From contig NZ_JAUTBA010000001.1 of NCBI RefSeq assembly GCF_030818895.1, positions 2,232,001 to 2,296,000 of the forward strand: DNA of 64,000 nucleotides, read 5' to 3'. This DNA comes from Sphingobacterium zeae (GTDB lineage: Bacteria > Bacteroidota > Bacteroidia > Sphingobacteriales > Sphingobacteriaceae). Below the pieces are notes generated by a model that saw nothing but the letters and a program-made list of their open reading frames with translations, was not told the DNA's origin and did no database searches. A program made the translations under genes and the position numbers. Shown piece after piece: positions 18,292 to 28,254 of the stretch. Position 1 is the first letter of the stretch; every line of letters starts with the position of its first letter.

Positions 18292-20904
18292 ATGAAAAAG
18301 TCTTTACTTTTTTTTGCCCTTGTTTTTGCTAGTTACGGTGCCGTTCAAGGTCAAACAGCAAATACTGGTTCGGTTTCAGGAGTTGTCAAAGAAGCTACTG
18401 GACAAACGGTTAAAGGAGCAACCATTAAAATTACCCACATCCCAAGTGGACAAGTTGTAAGTGGCTCGGCCGATGCCCAAGGAAAATTTCAAATTTCAAA
18501 TCTTCAAGAAGGTGGGCCTTATAAAGTTGAGGTCACTTATATCGGAGAAACGCCAGTTATTTTTGAAAACATCCTATTGAAATCGGGGGAATCGTTGAAT
18601 ATCAATCCGACTTTTACGGGTGGATCTTCAACAAATTTGGATGAGGTTGTTGTTGTCGGTCATGGGGTTATCGATATTGCTGCGGGAAGAAAGACACCGA
18701 TTGCCGTTTCTACGATCCGTAAGCAGGATTTAGAGGAAAGGGTAGGTGCACAGGATATTACTTCCGCATTAGCTAATACCCCTTCGGTCTATATCACCGG
18801 TCAGGCAAAAGGTTTTGGGGAGTCTTCCATGACAACACGCGGTTTTGATCAATCCAATACCGCATTTTTGTTGAACGGTCAACCTATCAATGGTATGGAC
18901 AACGGAAGTGTATATTGGTCAAATTGGTCGGGACTCACAGATATTGCCTCTTTAGTGCAGATTCAACGTGGTTTGGGATCATCTAAATTAGCAATTTCAT
19001 CTGTCGGCGGAACCGTGAACTACGTGACACAGTCCACCGCAATGAAAGAAGGTGGTTTTGTCCGCACTACTGTTGGTAACGATATGTTTATGAAGGCAAC
19101 AGTGGGTTACAATACCGGTCTGATGAAAAACGGTTTTGCTGTTTCGGCAATGTTTACACAGTGGTCAGGTAACGGTTATATGGACCATACGGAAGGTGCT
19201 GGACAAAGCTATTTCTTGTCTGTCGGATATAAAGCCAACGAAAAACACAACCTGAACTTTATGGTAACAGGTGCTCCCCAATGGCATAATCAAGGATATA
19301 CCTCAAAATTGTCGAACTATCTTGCTAATGGCCGACGTTACAACGACAATTATAAGGATGCAAATGGCGTAATGATGAATGCGCAGAAGAATTTTTATCA
19401 TAAGCCTGTCGCCAACTTAAACTGGGACTGGACGATCGACGATAAATCATCTTTATCTACCGTTGTATATGCTTCTTTAGCAGCAGGTGGGGGCCAATCT
19501 TTGCGGAGTGACAAATACAATACAGGTAAATATTTAGCTGCTGATGTGAACAATCACCAATGGTTTGGTATAGTTTCTAACTATAACCGTAAACTTTCAG
19601 AATCCTTAAATTTCAATGTGGGTTTTGATGTAAGGGATTATAAAGGTACACATTATCGTAAATTGACTAATCCACTTGGAAATGCAAATGGTGTTGTATT
19701 GGGCGGTAATGTTAATTTTCCTAATAAGCCATTGGTTACGAATACATACTCGACAAATCCTTGGAAAGCGTTCTCCAGCAAACCTGATTCGCGTGATGAA
19801 CGTTTAGCTTGGGATTACAATCAATACATCCGTTATGGAGGTCTGTTTGGTCAATTGGAATATGCCAAAGATGGCTTTACCGCATTCTTCCAAGGATCGG
19901 TTTCTGAACAGCAAAACAAACGTTCTGATTATTTTCAATATACACCGGGTAATGAGGATTCTAAAGACGTGAACAACTTTGGATACAACACAAAAGGTGG
20001 TGTAAGTTATACCTTGGGGCATCATAGTATTTTTGGTAATGCAGGGTATTATTCCCGTCAGCCTTATCAAAACAATATTTTCATGAATTATGCAAATGAT
20101 ATCAATGAAAATGCCGAAAATGAAAAAATCTTGGGTTTAGAAGCTGGATATAAGTTTGCTTCTCGATTTTTGGATGTGAATGTCAATGTTTACCGCACAA
20201 CTTGGGAAAATCGCGTTACTGGAAGCTCAAGTTTAGCGACGGCTGATGATGTGAAAAAATACAATCCGACAAATGACCCTGGTATTTTAGTCGAAGGAGC
20301 CTATTTATATACAACGAATTACGGCGTAAAACAGGTACATAGAGGGGTAGAAGTTGATTTTGAGGCGCGCCCAATCGAAAAATTAAGCCTGACAGGATTT
20401 TTATCGATAGGTGACTGGAAATACGATGGAGCAGTAAACTCGGTCGTACGTAACGATAACCGCGTAGAATTGGGACGTTCACAGGTAAACTTGACAGGTG
20501 AGCATGTTGGTAATGCTGCGCAAACTTCCTATGGATTTGGTGCTAAATATAAGGTGTTTAAGGGGCTATCTGTAGATGCAAATTATAGATATTATGAGCG
20601 TTTGTACGCATCGAATTATCGCAGAGAAGTAATTGATGGTCAAACATATGGGCGTTATCTGAAATTACCGTGTTTTAATCTTTTGGACGCAGGTCTTTCT
20701 TACCATCTTCAGGTGAGTGATAAGAACGACATAAGTTTCCGTGTTAACATGAATAATGTATTGAATAAGTTTTATATTTCTGAAGCAACATCCAGCAATT
20801 TGGTAACAGATGTTAACAATTCTTGGAATGGTATAGATACATCCAATTTCGTTTTAATCGGACAGGGTAGAACTTGGAACGCATCGGTAAAATTTACCTT
20901 CTAG
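18292..20904 (+). CDS. TonB-dependent outer membrane receptor with carboxypeptidase-like N-terminal domain
   Basis: An 870-residue outer membrane receptor. A signal peptide (KKSLLFFALVFASYGAVQG) is followed by a carboxypeptidase regulatory-like beta sandwich (about 25-115), the plug (about 125-245, with TPIAVSTIRKQDLEE, TTRGFDQSNTAFLLNGQPING and RGLGSSKLAISSVGGTVNYVT) and a 22-strand barrel ending in aromatic VKFTF. No SusD partner follows, so it resembles FecA-type single receptors for siderophores, metals or vitamins rather than a glycan transporter. The ATG at 18292 is chosen over an in-frame TTG at 18259 because it starts the signal peptide. The Crp-like regulator upstream may control it. 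Confidence 0.93.
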   Translation: MKKSLLFFALVFASYGAVQGQTANTGSVSGVVKEATGQTVKGATIKITHIPSGQVVSGSADAQGKFQISNLQEGGPYKVEVTYIGETPVIFENILLKSGESLNINPTFTGGSSTNLDEVVVVGHGVIDIAAGRKTPIAVSTIRKQDLEERVGAQDITSALANTPSVYITGQAKGFGESSMTTRGFDQSNTAFLLNGQPINGMDNGSVYWSNWSGLTDIASLVQIQRGLGSSKLAISSVGGTVNYVTQSTAMKEGGFVRTTVGNDMFMKATVGYNTGLMKNGFAVSAMFTQWSGNGYMDHTEGAGQSYFLSVGYKANEKHNLNFMVTGAPQWHNQGYTSKLSNYLANGRRYNDNYKDANGVMMNAQKNFYHKPVANLNWDWTIDDKSSLSTVVYASLAAGGGQSLRSDKYNTGKYLAADVNNHQWFGIVSNYNRKLSESLNFNVGFDVRDYKGTHYRKLTNPLGNANGVVLGGNVNFPNKPLVTNTYSTNPWKAFSSKPDSRDERLAWDYNQYIRYGGLFGQLEYAKDGFTAFFQGSVSEQQNKRSDYFQYTPGNEDSKDVNNFGYNTKGGVSYTLGHHSIFGNAGYYSRQPYQNNIFMNYANDINENAENEKILGLEAGYKFASRFLDVNVNVYRTTWENRVTGSSSLATADDVKKYNPTNDPGILVEGAYLYTTNYGVKQVHRGVEVDFEARPIEKLSLTGFLSIGDWKYDGAVNSVVRNDNRVELGRSQVNLTGEHVGNAAQTSYGFGAKYKVFKGLSVDANYRYYERLYASNYRREVIDGQTYGRYLKLPCFNLLDAGLSYHLQVSDKNDISFRVNMNNVLNKFYISEATSSNLVTDVNNSWNGIDTSNFVLIGQGRTWNASVKFTF

Positions 20905-20923
20905 TAAATTTTACTCTAATTAC

Positions 20924-20955
20924 AAAAAGCTCACAATATTTTGTGAGCTTTTTTT
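20924..20955 (+). terminator. Rho-independent terminator of the TonB receptor gene
   Basis: AAAAAGCTCACAA pairs with TTGTGAGCTTTTT around a four-base loop and runs into a T tract. The T tract also contains the -33 element of the next gene. Confidence 0.9.
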
Positions 20956-20983
20956 GTTTTTAAATAAAAACTTAATAATTTTA
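20953..20983 (+). promoter_or_regulatory. Predicted promoter of the 21005 gene
   Basis: TTTG (20953-20956), 19 bases, then TAATTTTA (20976-20983): one mismatch to the Bacteroidota TTTG-N19-TAnnTTTG consensus. It overlaps the T tract of the receptor terminator, so the two units are packed end to end. Confidence 0.6.
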
Positions 20984-21004
20984 GGTGATCTAATTGTCAA
21001 CCTG

Positions 21005-21391
21005 ATGTTGCATAAATTAATTTGTTTGGAAAGTTTACAGATCGGTACTGTCTATTTTTCTGCTTTTGTCGTTAATCTGGATGGTGGAAATACTGGCTTT
21101 GCTTTATTTATTAACCAGGAAAATGATCCAATTTTTATTTTTCGAAAAGAAAAGCACAATGAGGTTTCCTTCCACGTGAATGAAGAGCAATTCTTCTGGA
21201 TTGTTAAGAACAGCCAGTTTACACCACTCGAGCGTCAGAACTTTTTTGCTGAATTTGTCGAATTTTTGCGTTTGATGGAAGAAAAGGTTTCAAATTATGT
21301 TTTCAAAAAGGAAAAATTAATTCGTTTTACCAATTCAAGAGATATTATCCGTTATAAATATTTGTACCTAACAGGTGAAGTGAACAGATAA
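21005..21391 (+). CDS. Hypothetical protein
   Basis: A 128-residue protein I do not recognise. It is rich in Phe, Glu and Lys, with no signal peptide or membrane helix. The first third could be a small beta domain (IGTVYFSAFVVNLDGGNTGFAL), followed by charged, probably helical sequence (FFAEFVEFLRLMEEKVSNYVFKKEK). The frame opens at a TTG at 20954, inside the previous terminator; the ATG at 21005, about 17-20 bases after a predicted transcription start, is preferred. A TPR protein gene follows 45 bases later. Confidence 0.6.
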   Translation: MLHKLICLESLQIGTVYFSAFVVNLDGGNTGFALFINQENDPIFIFRKEKHNEVSFHVNEEQFFWIVKNSQFTPLERQNFFAEFVEFLRLMEEKVSNYVFKKEKLIRFTNSRDIIRYKYLYLTGEVNR

Positions 21392-21436
21392 GCTTAAGCA
21401 ATATAGCAGTTGATCGATTGTTAAATTTCTTTTGTA

Positions 21437-22657
21437 ATGAAATTTAGCTTAGTTTTGAGTATGAAGCATATGTTTTCGAATCTAGCTGTTATTCTTCAAA
21501 ACAATACTCTTGTGGAATCAGATTTTACACTGCCAGTACCCATCCTTCTTGCTAAGTTTTCTTTTTTGCCCATTGCATCGTTTTTTCCTCAATCTTGTCC
21601 GCCTTTTCCGTCTGATTGGCTTTCTGCAGTTGGCGATCGCGCTCTTCGATGCCTATTGGAAGGGTTTAATATTGGTATCCTTGCGAATGGTAATCCTATT
21701 CCATTGTTTGAGGAGGCTATTCATTTAGCTCATCATGCGCTCGCCTATAGCTATTTGGGACTTTATTATGTTAAGATAGGTTCTTATGACAAGGCCATTG
21801 CAACGTTCACAAATGCTATCGAGCACTTTCCAGAAGAACCATTTTTCTATGCCAGCCGTTGTTTGATCTACAGACAGATCGAGGAAGATGAGGGGGCATT
21901 TTATGACTATCAGATTGCGAAGAGACTGGATTTTAATTATCATAGTGTATTGGAATGGCAGGAAAATCAGGCTGAATTAACTTATTTCGAGGCTGAAAAC
22001 CTGGTTATTCAGGAGCTGGAATCAAAATCTCAACAGCTAAGTAAAGACGAGATAAATTCACTGGGGCTTGAATATGTTCATTCCTATAGTTATCTAAAGG
22101 CTATCAATCTTTATTCCTGTGCTATTAGTGAGGCTGGCGGTAGCGATCGTAATCTTTTTGTTTTCAGGGGAAGTTTGTACTTGAAATTGACCTGTTTTGA
22201 ATTGGCATTGTCTGATTTCAATCAGGCCATCGCTCTTGATAAGAACCGAGCTGCTGCTTATATATTTCGCGCAAAAGTTTTTGAATCTTACCGCAATTAC
22301 CAGCGTGCATTGCAAGACTACGCTCAGGCAGAAGAAATCGATGGTAACTCGTCAATTGTGTATGAAGAAAGAGCGTCTTTATTCGAGCGTTTGGGTAATT
22401 TTAAGGAAGCATTACTGGATTTTAACCGCCTTGTAAGGCTCAATCCGGAAGATTTTTATGTGTATTCATTGCGAGCCGATCTGAATGAAAAGCTCGAGAA
22501 TTTTACCGAAGCGCTGGCAGATTATTCCAAAGCGATCGATCTGAATCCATATTATTCTGATTTGTATTCTTATCGTGCCGTAATTCGCGAAAAATTGGGT
22601 GACGCTGTGGGAGCGAGAGCTGACTTGGATAAGTTCAATGAATTGGAAGATGAATAA
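21437..22657 (+). CDS. Tetratricopeptide repeat protein
   Basis: A 406-residue cytoplasmic scaffold-type protein. After an unusual N-terminal 90 residues, TPR helices run nearly to the end; clear 34-residue units include LAYSYLGLYYVKIGSYDKAI, FVFRGSLYLKLTCFELALSD, SIVYEERASLFERLGNFKEA and VYSLRADLNEKLENFTEALAD. Such repeats bind partner proteins; the partner is unknown. The hypothetical gene 45 bases upstream may be co-transcribed. Met9 or Met12 are possible alternative starts. A terminator overlaps the stop codon. Confidence 0.85.
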   Translation: MKFSLVLSMKHMFSNLAVILQNNTLVESDFTLPVPILLAKFSFLPIASFFPQSCPPFPSDWLSAVGDRALRCLLEGFNIGILANGNPIPLFEEAIHLAHHALAYSYLGLYYVKIGSYDKAIATFTNAIEHFPEEPFFYASRCLIYRQIEEDEGAFYDYQIAKRLDFNYHSVLEWQENQAELTYFEAENLVIQELESKSQQLSKDEINSLGLEYVHSYSYLKAINLYSCAISEAGGSDRNLFVFRGSLYLKLTCFELALSDFNQAIALDKNRAAAYIFRAKVFESYRNYQRALQDYAQAEEIDGNSSIVYEERASLFERLGNFKEALLDFNRLVRLNPEDFYVYSLRADLNEKLENFTEALADYSKAIDLNPYYSDLYSYRAVIREKLGDAVGARADLDKFNELEDE

Positions 22658-22687
22658 ACAAGGCCGGCCTGAGTAGGGGCCTTGTTT
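22656..22687. terminator. Terminator between the TPR gene and tyrA
   Basis: AAACAAGGCC and GGCCTTGTTT form a ten-bp perfect stem around twelve bases. It lies between convergent genes and overlaps the TPR stop codon, so it can work in both directions. Confidence 0.7.
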
Positions 22688-22714
22688 ATGCGTTCTATTT
22701 CTAGTGGTAAACCC

Positions 22715-23554
22715 TTATTTGATAATCCTTTTTATTTTATTGGAACGGGTAATGAGTTTGTGTAATTTGTCATAGTCCTCTGTGGCAATAGCGTCATGCA
22801 AGGATTGAAGTTGCTTGATATGCTCTTCGAGCACTTCGAGTACGTTTTCTCGATTCTGCTTGAAAATAGGTGTCCACATATCCGGTGAGCTTTTGGCCAG
22901 ACGAACCGTAGATTCAAATCCGGAGCCTGCAAGTTCGAAAATACGTCCTTGAGATTTTTCTTTTTCCAATACTGTTAAGGCAAGTGCAAAAGAAGTGAGA
23001 TGGGAGATGTGGGATACATAAGCGGTATGTACATCGTGTTCATCGGCATTCATAAAACAACTTCGCATCTCTAGTTGGTCCGTAATAGCATCGGCGATCT
23101 CGAACGCATCCTCATCGGTTTTAAAGGCTTCGACATATACCATCATTTTGCCTTTGAACAAGCCGGCTACAGCTGCTTCCGGTCCCGAATATTCTGTTCC
23201 AGCCATTGGATGGGCTGCTACATAACGCCCCCGGTTAGGATGATTCTTAATTTTATGGAGAATATTTGTTTTCGTTGATCCCATGTCAATGACGACCTGA
23301 TCGGTGACGAGATCCAAAATTTGAGGAACAACATGTAAAATGGCATCGACAGGAATCGTAAGCACCAATACTTTACACCTCTTAATCGCATCCTCTAAGC
23401 TTGCCGTTTCGTCAATGAAGCCGATATGCATTGCTTTATCTAAGTTCTTCTGACTTTTATCTACACCGATGATTTTGTCGCAGAATTTTGTTTCTTTTAG
23501 GCGAATGGCAGCTGACCCGCCGATCAAGCCTACGCCTACAATGGCAATGTTCAT
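22715..23554 (-). CDS. tyrA: Prephenate dehydrogenase TyrA
   Basis: A 279-residue NAD-dependent enzyme turning prephenate into 4-hydroxyphenylpyruvate for tyrosine. The Rossmann motif IVGVGLIGGSAAIRL, the substrate loop AAHPMAGTEYSGP and the helical YVSHISHLTSFALA with two His are all present. No chorismate mutase or ACT domain is fused. It lies 131 bases after the aminotransferase gene in the same direction, matching the aromatic amino acid gene pairs common in Bacteroidota. Confidence 0.94.
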   Translation of the reverse strand: MNIAIVGVGLIGGSAAIRLKETKFCDKIIGVDKSQKNLDKAMHIGFIDETASLEDAIKRCKVLVLTIPVDAILHVVPQILDLVTDQVVIDMGSTKTNILHKIKNHPNRGRYVAAHPMAGTEYSGPEAAVAGLFKGKMMVYVEAFKTDEDAFEIADAITDQLEMRSCFMNADEHDVHTAYVSHISHLTSFALALTVLEKEKSQGRIFELAGSGFESTVRLAKSSPDMWTPIFKQNRENVLEVLEEHIKQLQSLHDAIATEDYDKLHKLITRSNKIKRIIK

Positions 23555-23685
23555 ATGTAAACAATTATATTAAGCGTATTTTTGTTCAAATGTTATACAT
23601 CGAACGCTTCATACCCTGGTTGTTTGTTGATCAATTATTCTTTCGATAATTTCAAAGCAGTTAAGCTGCGCCGAAATCGAATGTG

Positions 23686-24846
23686 TTAGAAATTATCTTT
23701 AATACGTTGGATTGATTCTTTGAGTACCGTTACTGTGGCGCAGAGACTGATGCGAATATATTGATCGCCTTTATCTCCGAAAATTCCGCCAGGTGTGATG
23801 AATACCCGTGATTTATCCAAAACAGCGTCGCTGAGCGCATACCCATCTTTATATTTTTCAGAAATATGGGCCCAGACAAACAGGCCTACTTGGTCTTTTT
23901 GATAGGAGCAGTCAAGCAAATCCATAATTTCATAAACCTGTTGACGTCTTTCGGCGTAAATTTTGTTTAGATCGGCATACCAGGATGCATCAAGTTGTAA
24001 GGCTTTTGCAGCCGCCAGCTGAACAGGTAAAAACATACCGGAGTCCATGTTGCTTTTGAAACGCAGCACTTGATTTATACGTTCTTCGGCACCGACGAGC
24101 ACACCAATGCGCCATCCGGCCATATTGGAAGATTTGCTCAGGGAATTCAATTCAATGGCCACGTCTTTCGCACCAGGCATGCTCATAATGCTTCTTGGCG
24201 TATCCGTTAAAATAAAGCTGTATGGATTGTCGTGGCAAATCAGAATGTTGTGCATTTTGGCAAATTGAATCAGTTCCTGATAAAATGCATCAGGCGCAGA
24301 GGCACCGGTTGGCATGTGGGGATAGTTTATCCACATCAATTTAACTTTTGACAAGTCCTGTTTTTTGAGCTCATCCAAATCAATAAGCCAATTCTTCTCT
24401 TGCGTTAGGTTATAGGTAATCGCTTCGGCACCACTCAGCCGTACGGCTGCAGCGTAAGCTGGGTATCCAGGATTAGGGATAAGCGCTTGATCTCCTTCTT
24501 GAAGATAAGTCATGCAGATGTGCACAATCCCTTCTTTTGATCCAATTAAGGGGAGTATCTCTGTATTTGGATTAAAAGTTGCATGATAATAACGTTGATA
24601 CCAATCCGCAACGGCCTGTCGTAGGGCAGGAGCACCTTTATAATTTTGATAGCCATGCGCATTTGGGAGTTGGGCATTCGTACTTAATGTCTCGATTACT
24701 TCCCGATGCGGGGGCAAATCTGGACTTCCGATTCCTAGGTTGATCACGCGCATACCCTGTTTATTTAAATCATCTATTTCCCTTAATTTTTTGGAGAAAT
24801 AATATTCTTCGGTGTGCTGCAATCTTTTGGCAACGTCTATTTGCAT
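23686..24846 (-). CDS. Class I/II PLP-dependent aminotransferase
   Basis: A 386-residue fold-type I aminotransferase. Conserved elements are INLGIGSPDLPPH, PLIGSKEGIVHICMTYL, the PLP contacts INYPHMPTGA and ICHDNPYSFI, and the Lys in ELNSLSKSSNMAGWRIG that forms the internal aldimine. It resembles the aspartate/LL-diaminopimelate-type enzymes. Because tyrA follows immediately, a role in transaminating phenylpyruvate or hydroxyphenylpyruvate is likely, but that is inferred from position. Confidence 0.9.
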   Translation of the reverse strand: MQIDVAKRLQHTEEYYFSKKLREIDDLNKQGMRVINLGIGSPDLPPHREVIETLSTNAQLPNAHGYQNYKGAPALRQAVADWYQRYYHATFNPNTEILPLIGSKEGIVHICMTYLQEGDQALIPNPGYPAYAAAVRLSGAEAITYNLTQEKNWLIDLDELKKQDLSKVKLMWINYPHMPTGASAPDAFYQELIQFAKMHNILICHDNPYSFILTDTPRSIMSMPGAKDVAIELNSLSKSSNMAGWRIGVLVGAEERINQVLRFKSNMDSGMFLPVQLAAAKALQLDASWYADLNKIYAERRQQVYEIMDLLDCSYQKDQVGLFVWAHISEKYKDGYALSDAVLDKSRVFITPGGIFGDKGDQYIRISLCATVTVLKESIQRIKDNF

Positions 24847-25113
24847 TTTATTTTACTAAATATGGTGTTTGAATAAGGCTAAATTAGGGAATTATCCATT
24901 AAAATGAGATTTTTTTATCGATTTTTCAAGCAGAGCAGGTTGAACGCTTTTGTTCTTTGGATGCAACAATTTAATAGTCCCTTGACACGATAGCTGCTTT
25001 TGTTGATTAATTTGTTATTTTTGTTCAATTTCCTCCATAAAAATCTGAAAGGAAGAGGAGAGATCGACGAGTTACCTTTTTGTTAAAAAGTAGTTTGTCT
25101 AAGTTGAAATTAA

Positions 25114-26937
25114 ATGAAAACATATTTTAGGCTCTTATCGTTTGCTAAACCCATTGAGAAATTTGCAATCCCATATGTAATTTTCACGCTGATCACGGTT
25201 ATTTTTAGTACATTAAATTTAGCATTGCTTGCTCCATTACTCCACACACTTTTTAACGCTGGTAATACGACCGTCGAAGCGGTAGAACCCGAGACTTATA
25301 CCGATATTCTCGCGTGGTTTAATTACTATGCAAGTGTTGCCAATAACCAGCTTGGCGCCTATGGGGCGTTGAAATATGTGTGTATTGTTATTGTAATCTC
25401 AGTTTTTATCAGCAATCTGTTTCGTTATTTCTGCCAACGTATCATGGAAAACTTTCGCATTCATACTTTACTCAAATTGCGCAGAGCGGTTTTTGATAAC
25501 GTGATGGATCTTCATGTTGGCTATTTTACGGGGCAGCGAAAAGGGGATATTGTGTCTAAGGTTGCTTCAGATGTACAGGTGGTGCAGTATTCTGTTACAG
25601 GAACTTTACAAGTTGTTTTTAAAGAGCCTTTGCAGCTAATAGCCTATATCGTCATGCTGTTTAACATTTCAGCACAATTGACATTCTTTTCGCTCTTGGT
25701 TATTCCCATCTCTGGTTTTTTTATCGCTCGGATTGTTAAAAATCTCAAAACTCAGGCGCATGCTGCTCAGGAATCTTATGGAAACATGATATCCTATTTG
25801 GATGAAGCGTTGTCTGGCATCAAAATAATTAAAGCTTTTAATGCGGTATCGTTTATTAAGGACAGGTTTCATAATGAGAACGAACATTATGCGAATATTG
25901 GCCGTGCTATGGCTAAACGGCAACAGTTAAGTTCACCCGTTTCAGAATTGCTTGGCGTTATTATGGTGGCAATTATTCTTCTGTATGGAGGTCATTTGGT
26001 CCTTTCAGGCGACAAAAGCTTGACCGCACCGGAGTTTATTGCCTACATCGCTATTTTTTCGCAAGTCATGCGTCCTGCAAAAGCTTTAACGGATTCTTTT
26101 AGTGGTATCCACAATGGTCTTGCCGCGGGTGAACGGGTTTTGGAACTTATTGATGAAAAGACTGAAGTGAAAGATTCCGAAGATGCCAAACTTGTTAAAA
26201 GCTTTGAGAAAAGTATCGTATTTAACCAGGTGAGCTTTTCGTACAACCAAGACAAGGAAATCTTACAGCATATTGATTTAACAATAGAAAAAGGGAAAAT
26301 CGTTGCATTGGTAGGTCCTTCAGGAGGAGGTAAATCGACTTTAGTCGATTTGATTCCGCGATTTATGGACGTTACGGGTGGGCAGATTCTCTTTGATGGT
26401 ACAGATTTAAGGGCGCTAAATCAGGATTCTTTACGGGATATGATCGGTGTAGTGAATCAGGAATCTATTTTATTTAATGATACGATTTTTAACAATATTG
26501 CTTTTGCAAATGTTTCTGCCAGTCCGGAGGAAGTAGAAACTGCTGCACGGATTGCGAATGCGCATGAATTTATTTTGAAAACAGAGCATGGTTACCAGAC
26601 CAACATTGGTGATAGGGGTGGTAAATTATCAGGTGGTCAACGTCAGCGCATATGTATTGCGCGAGCAGTATTAAAAAATCCGCCAATCATGCTACTTGAC
26701 GAAGCAACTTCTGCTTTAGACACTGAATCTGAGAAATTGGTACAGGACTCTCTTTATAAATTAATGGATAATAGAACAACAGTTGTCATTGCGCATCGCT
26801 TAAGTACCATTCAGAATGCAGACAAAATTGTTGTTATTGAAGCGGGGAAGATTGTAGAGATGGGCAGTCATAGTGAGCTGATACAGCGTGAAGGATTGTA
26901 TCGGAAATTAATCGAAATGCAACAATTTACAGATTAG
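25114..26937 (+). CDS. ABC exporter with fused membrane and ATPase domains (MsbA-like)
   Basis: A 607-residue half-transporter that would act as a homodimer in the inner membrane. Six membrane helices occupy about residues 15-330, and the ATPase the rest, with Walker A GPSGGGKST, signature LSGGQRQR and Walker B PIMLLDEATSALD followed by the switch His in IAHRLST. The arrangement is that of lipid flippases and drug exporters. lpxB elsewhere in the window shows the cell makes lipid A, so an MsbA role is plausible, though not proven. Confidence 0.92.
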   Translation: MKTYFRLLSFAKPIEKFAIPYVIFTLITVIFSTLNLALLAPLLHTLFNAGNTTVEAVEPETYTDILAWFNYYASVANNQLGAYGALKYVCIVIVISVFISNLFRYFCQRIMENFRIHTLLKLRRAVFDNVMDLHVGYFTGQRKGDIVSKVASDVQVVQYSVTGTLQVVFKEPLQLIAYIVMLFNISAQLTFFSLLVIPISGFFIARIVKNLKTQAHAAQESYGNMISYLDEALSGIKIIKAFNAVSFIKDRFHNENEHYANIGRAMAKRQQLSSPVSELLGVIMVAIILLYGGHLVLSGDKSLTAPEFIAYIAIFSQVMRPAKALTDSFSGIHNGLAAGERVLELIDEKTEVKDSEDAKLVKSFEKSIVFNQVSFSYNQDKEILQHIDLTIEKGKIVALVGPSGGGKSTLVDLIPRFMDVTGGQILFDGTDLRALNQDSLRDMIGVVNQESILFNDTIFNNIAFANVSASPEEVETAARIANAHEFILKTEHGYQTNIGDRGGKLSGGQRQRICIARAVLKNPPIMLLDEATSALDTESEKLVQDSLYKLMDNRTTVVIAHRLSTIQNADKIVVIEAGKIVEMGSHSELIQREGLYRKLIEMQQFTD

Positions 26938-27041
26938 ACCACTTTTTAAGCGCTTTGTCAAATTTAGTTGTTGTCACATTTTTTTATTATAACTTTTGTA
27001 GCCTTTTCGGTACATTTGATTTAAGATAGGAGATACATTTA

Positions 27042-28241
27042 ATGAACGCAATAGATAAATTGAATTTCTTGATTAACGACAAAAACTTAGCTGTCGACTG
27101 GAGAAATATAGCGGAGAAAGTTTTGCGAGAGGAACGTATCACGTTTGATGAAGGGGTTCTTTTGTATGAAAAAGGTGAATTGGGCTATCTTGGTGTACTT
27201 GCGAATTATATCCGTGAGAAACGTCATGGTGACCGTACTTTTTTCAATCGTAATTTTCACATTGAGCCGACCAATGTCTGTGTTTATGACTGTAAGTTCT
27301 GTTCGTATTCCAGGCTCATAAAGGAGCGGGCAGAAGGCTGGGAGATGGAGGTTGACGGTATGATGGATATTGTCAAAAAGTATGACAATGAGCCTGTGAC
27401 GGAAGTTCATATCACGGGAGGTGTCGTTCCTAAACAAAACCTCGAGTTTTACGCCGATTTTTTCCGTAGATGTAAGGAGCACCGTCCTGAATTGCATATC
27501 AAAGGACTTACACCTGTTGAATATTACTATATTTTTAAGAAGGCAAAACTGAGCCATTACGATGGCCTCAAGTATTTGCAATCTTGCGGGTTGGATTCTA
27601 TGCCGGGGGGAGGTGCAGAGATTTTTCATCCAGAAATCAGAGAACAGATCGCGCATGATAAATGTACGGCTGAACAATGGTTAGATATTCACGAGCAGGC
27701 ACACAAGCTAGGTATGCACACCAACGCAACCATGCTTTATGGTCATATCGAACAGTTTTGGCACCGCGTAGATCACATGGATCGCTTAAGACAATTGCAG
27801 GATAAGACGGGGGGCTTTCAGACATTTATTCCTTTGAAATTTAGAAATAAAGGGAACCAAATGTCCCATATTCCAGAAGTATCCGTGATAGAGGACTTGA
27901 GAAATTATGCCGTTGCTCGGATATACATGGATAATTTTGATCATATTAAGGCCTATTGGGCAATGATCTCAAGAGATACAGCGCAGTTATCCTTGGCGTT
28001 TGGCGTAGATGATATCGATGGAACATTGGACGATACAACAAAGATATACAGCATGGCAGGAGCGGAGGAGCAAAAGCCAGGAATGACCACACAAGAAGTT
28101 GTTGAACTCATAAAAAATGTTGGCCGTCATCCTATTGAAAGAGATACGCTGTATAATGTGGTTACAGATTATAAAGATGTTGTATTTGATCAAGGTAATC
28201 AAAAGAAAAGCTATTACGCATTACCCGTTGTTAATTCATAA
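27042..28241 (+). CDS. mqnE: Aminofutalosine synthase MqnE
   Basis: A 399-residue radical SAM enzyme of the futalosine menaquinone pathway, joining the adenosyl part of SAM to the enolpyruvyl benzoate made by MqnA. The cluster motif is CVYDCKFC (Cys80, Cys84, Cys87), then EVHITGGVVPKQ and SMPGGGAEIF typical of the MqnE/MqnC/CofH group. It opens a three-gene operon with a histidine phosphatase and mqnA. TACATTTG at 27011-27018 is a candidate -7 box, leaving a short leader; no good -33 is seen. Confidence 0.94.
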   Translation: MNAIDKLNFLINDKNLAVDWRNIAEKVLREERITFDEGVLLYEKGELGYLGVLANYIREKRHGDRTFFNRNFHIEPTNVCVYDCKFCSYSRLIKERAEGWEMEVDGMMDIVKKYDNEPVTEVHITGGVVPKQNLEFYADFFRRCKEHRPELHIKGLTPVEYYYIFKKAKLSHYDGLKYLQSCGLDSMPGGGAEIFHPEIREQIAHDKCTAEQWLDIHEQAHKLGMHTNATMLYGHIEQFWHRVDHMDRLRQLQDKTGGFQTFIPLKFRNKGNQMSHIPEVSVIEDLRNYAVARIYMDNFDHIKAYWAMISRDTAQLSLAFGVDDIDGTLDDTTKIYSMAGAEEQKPGMTTQEVVELIKNVGRHPIERDTLYNVVTDYKDVVFDQGNQKKSYYALPVVNS

Positions 28242-28254
28242 CTAGACTCATACT

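Noticed and set aside
18292-20904. SusC of a polysaccharide utilisation locus
   Set aside because: No SusD gene follows and no glycoside hydrolase is near; single-receptor architecture fits FecA-type transporters better.
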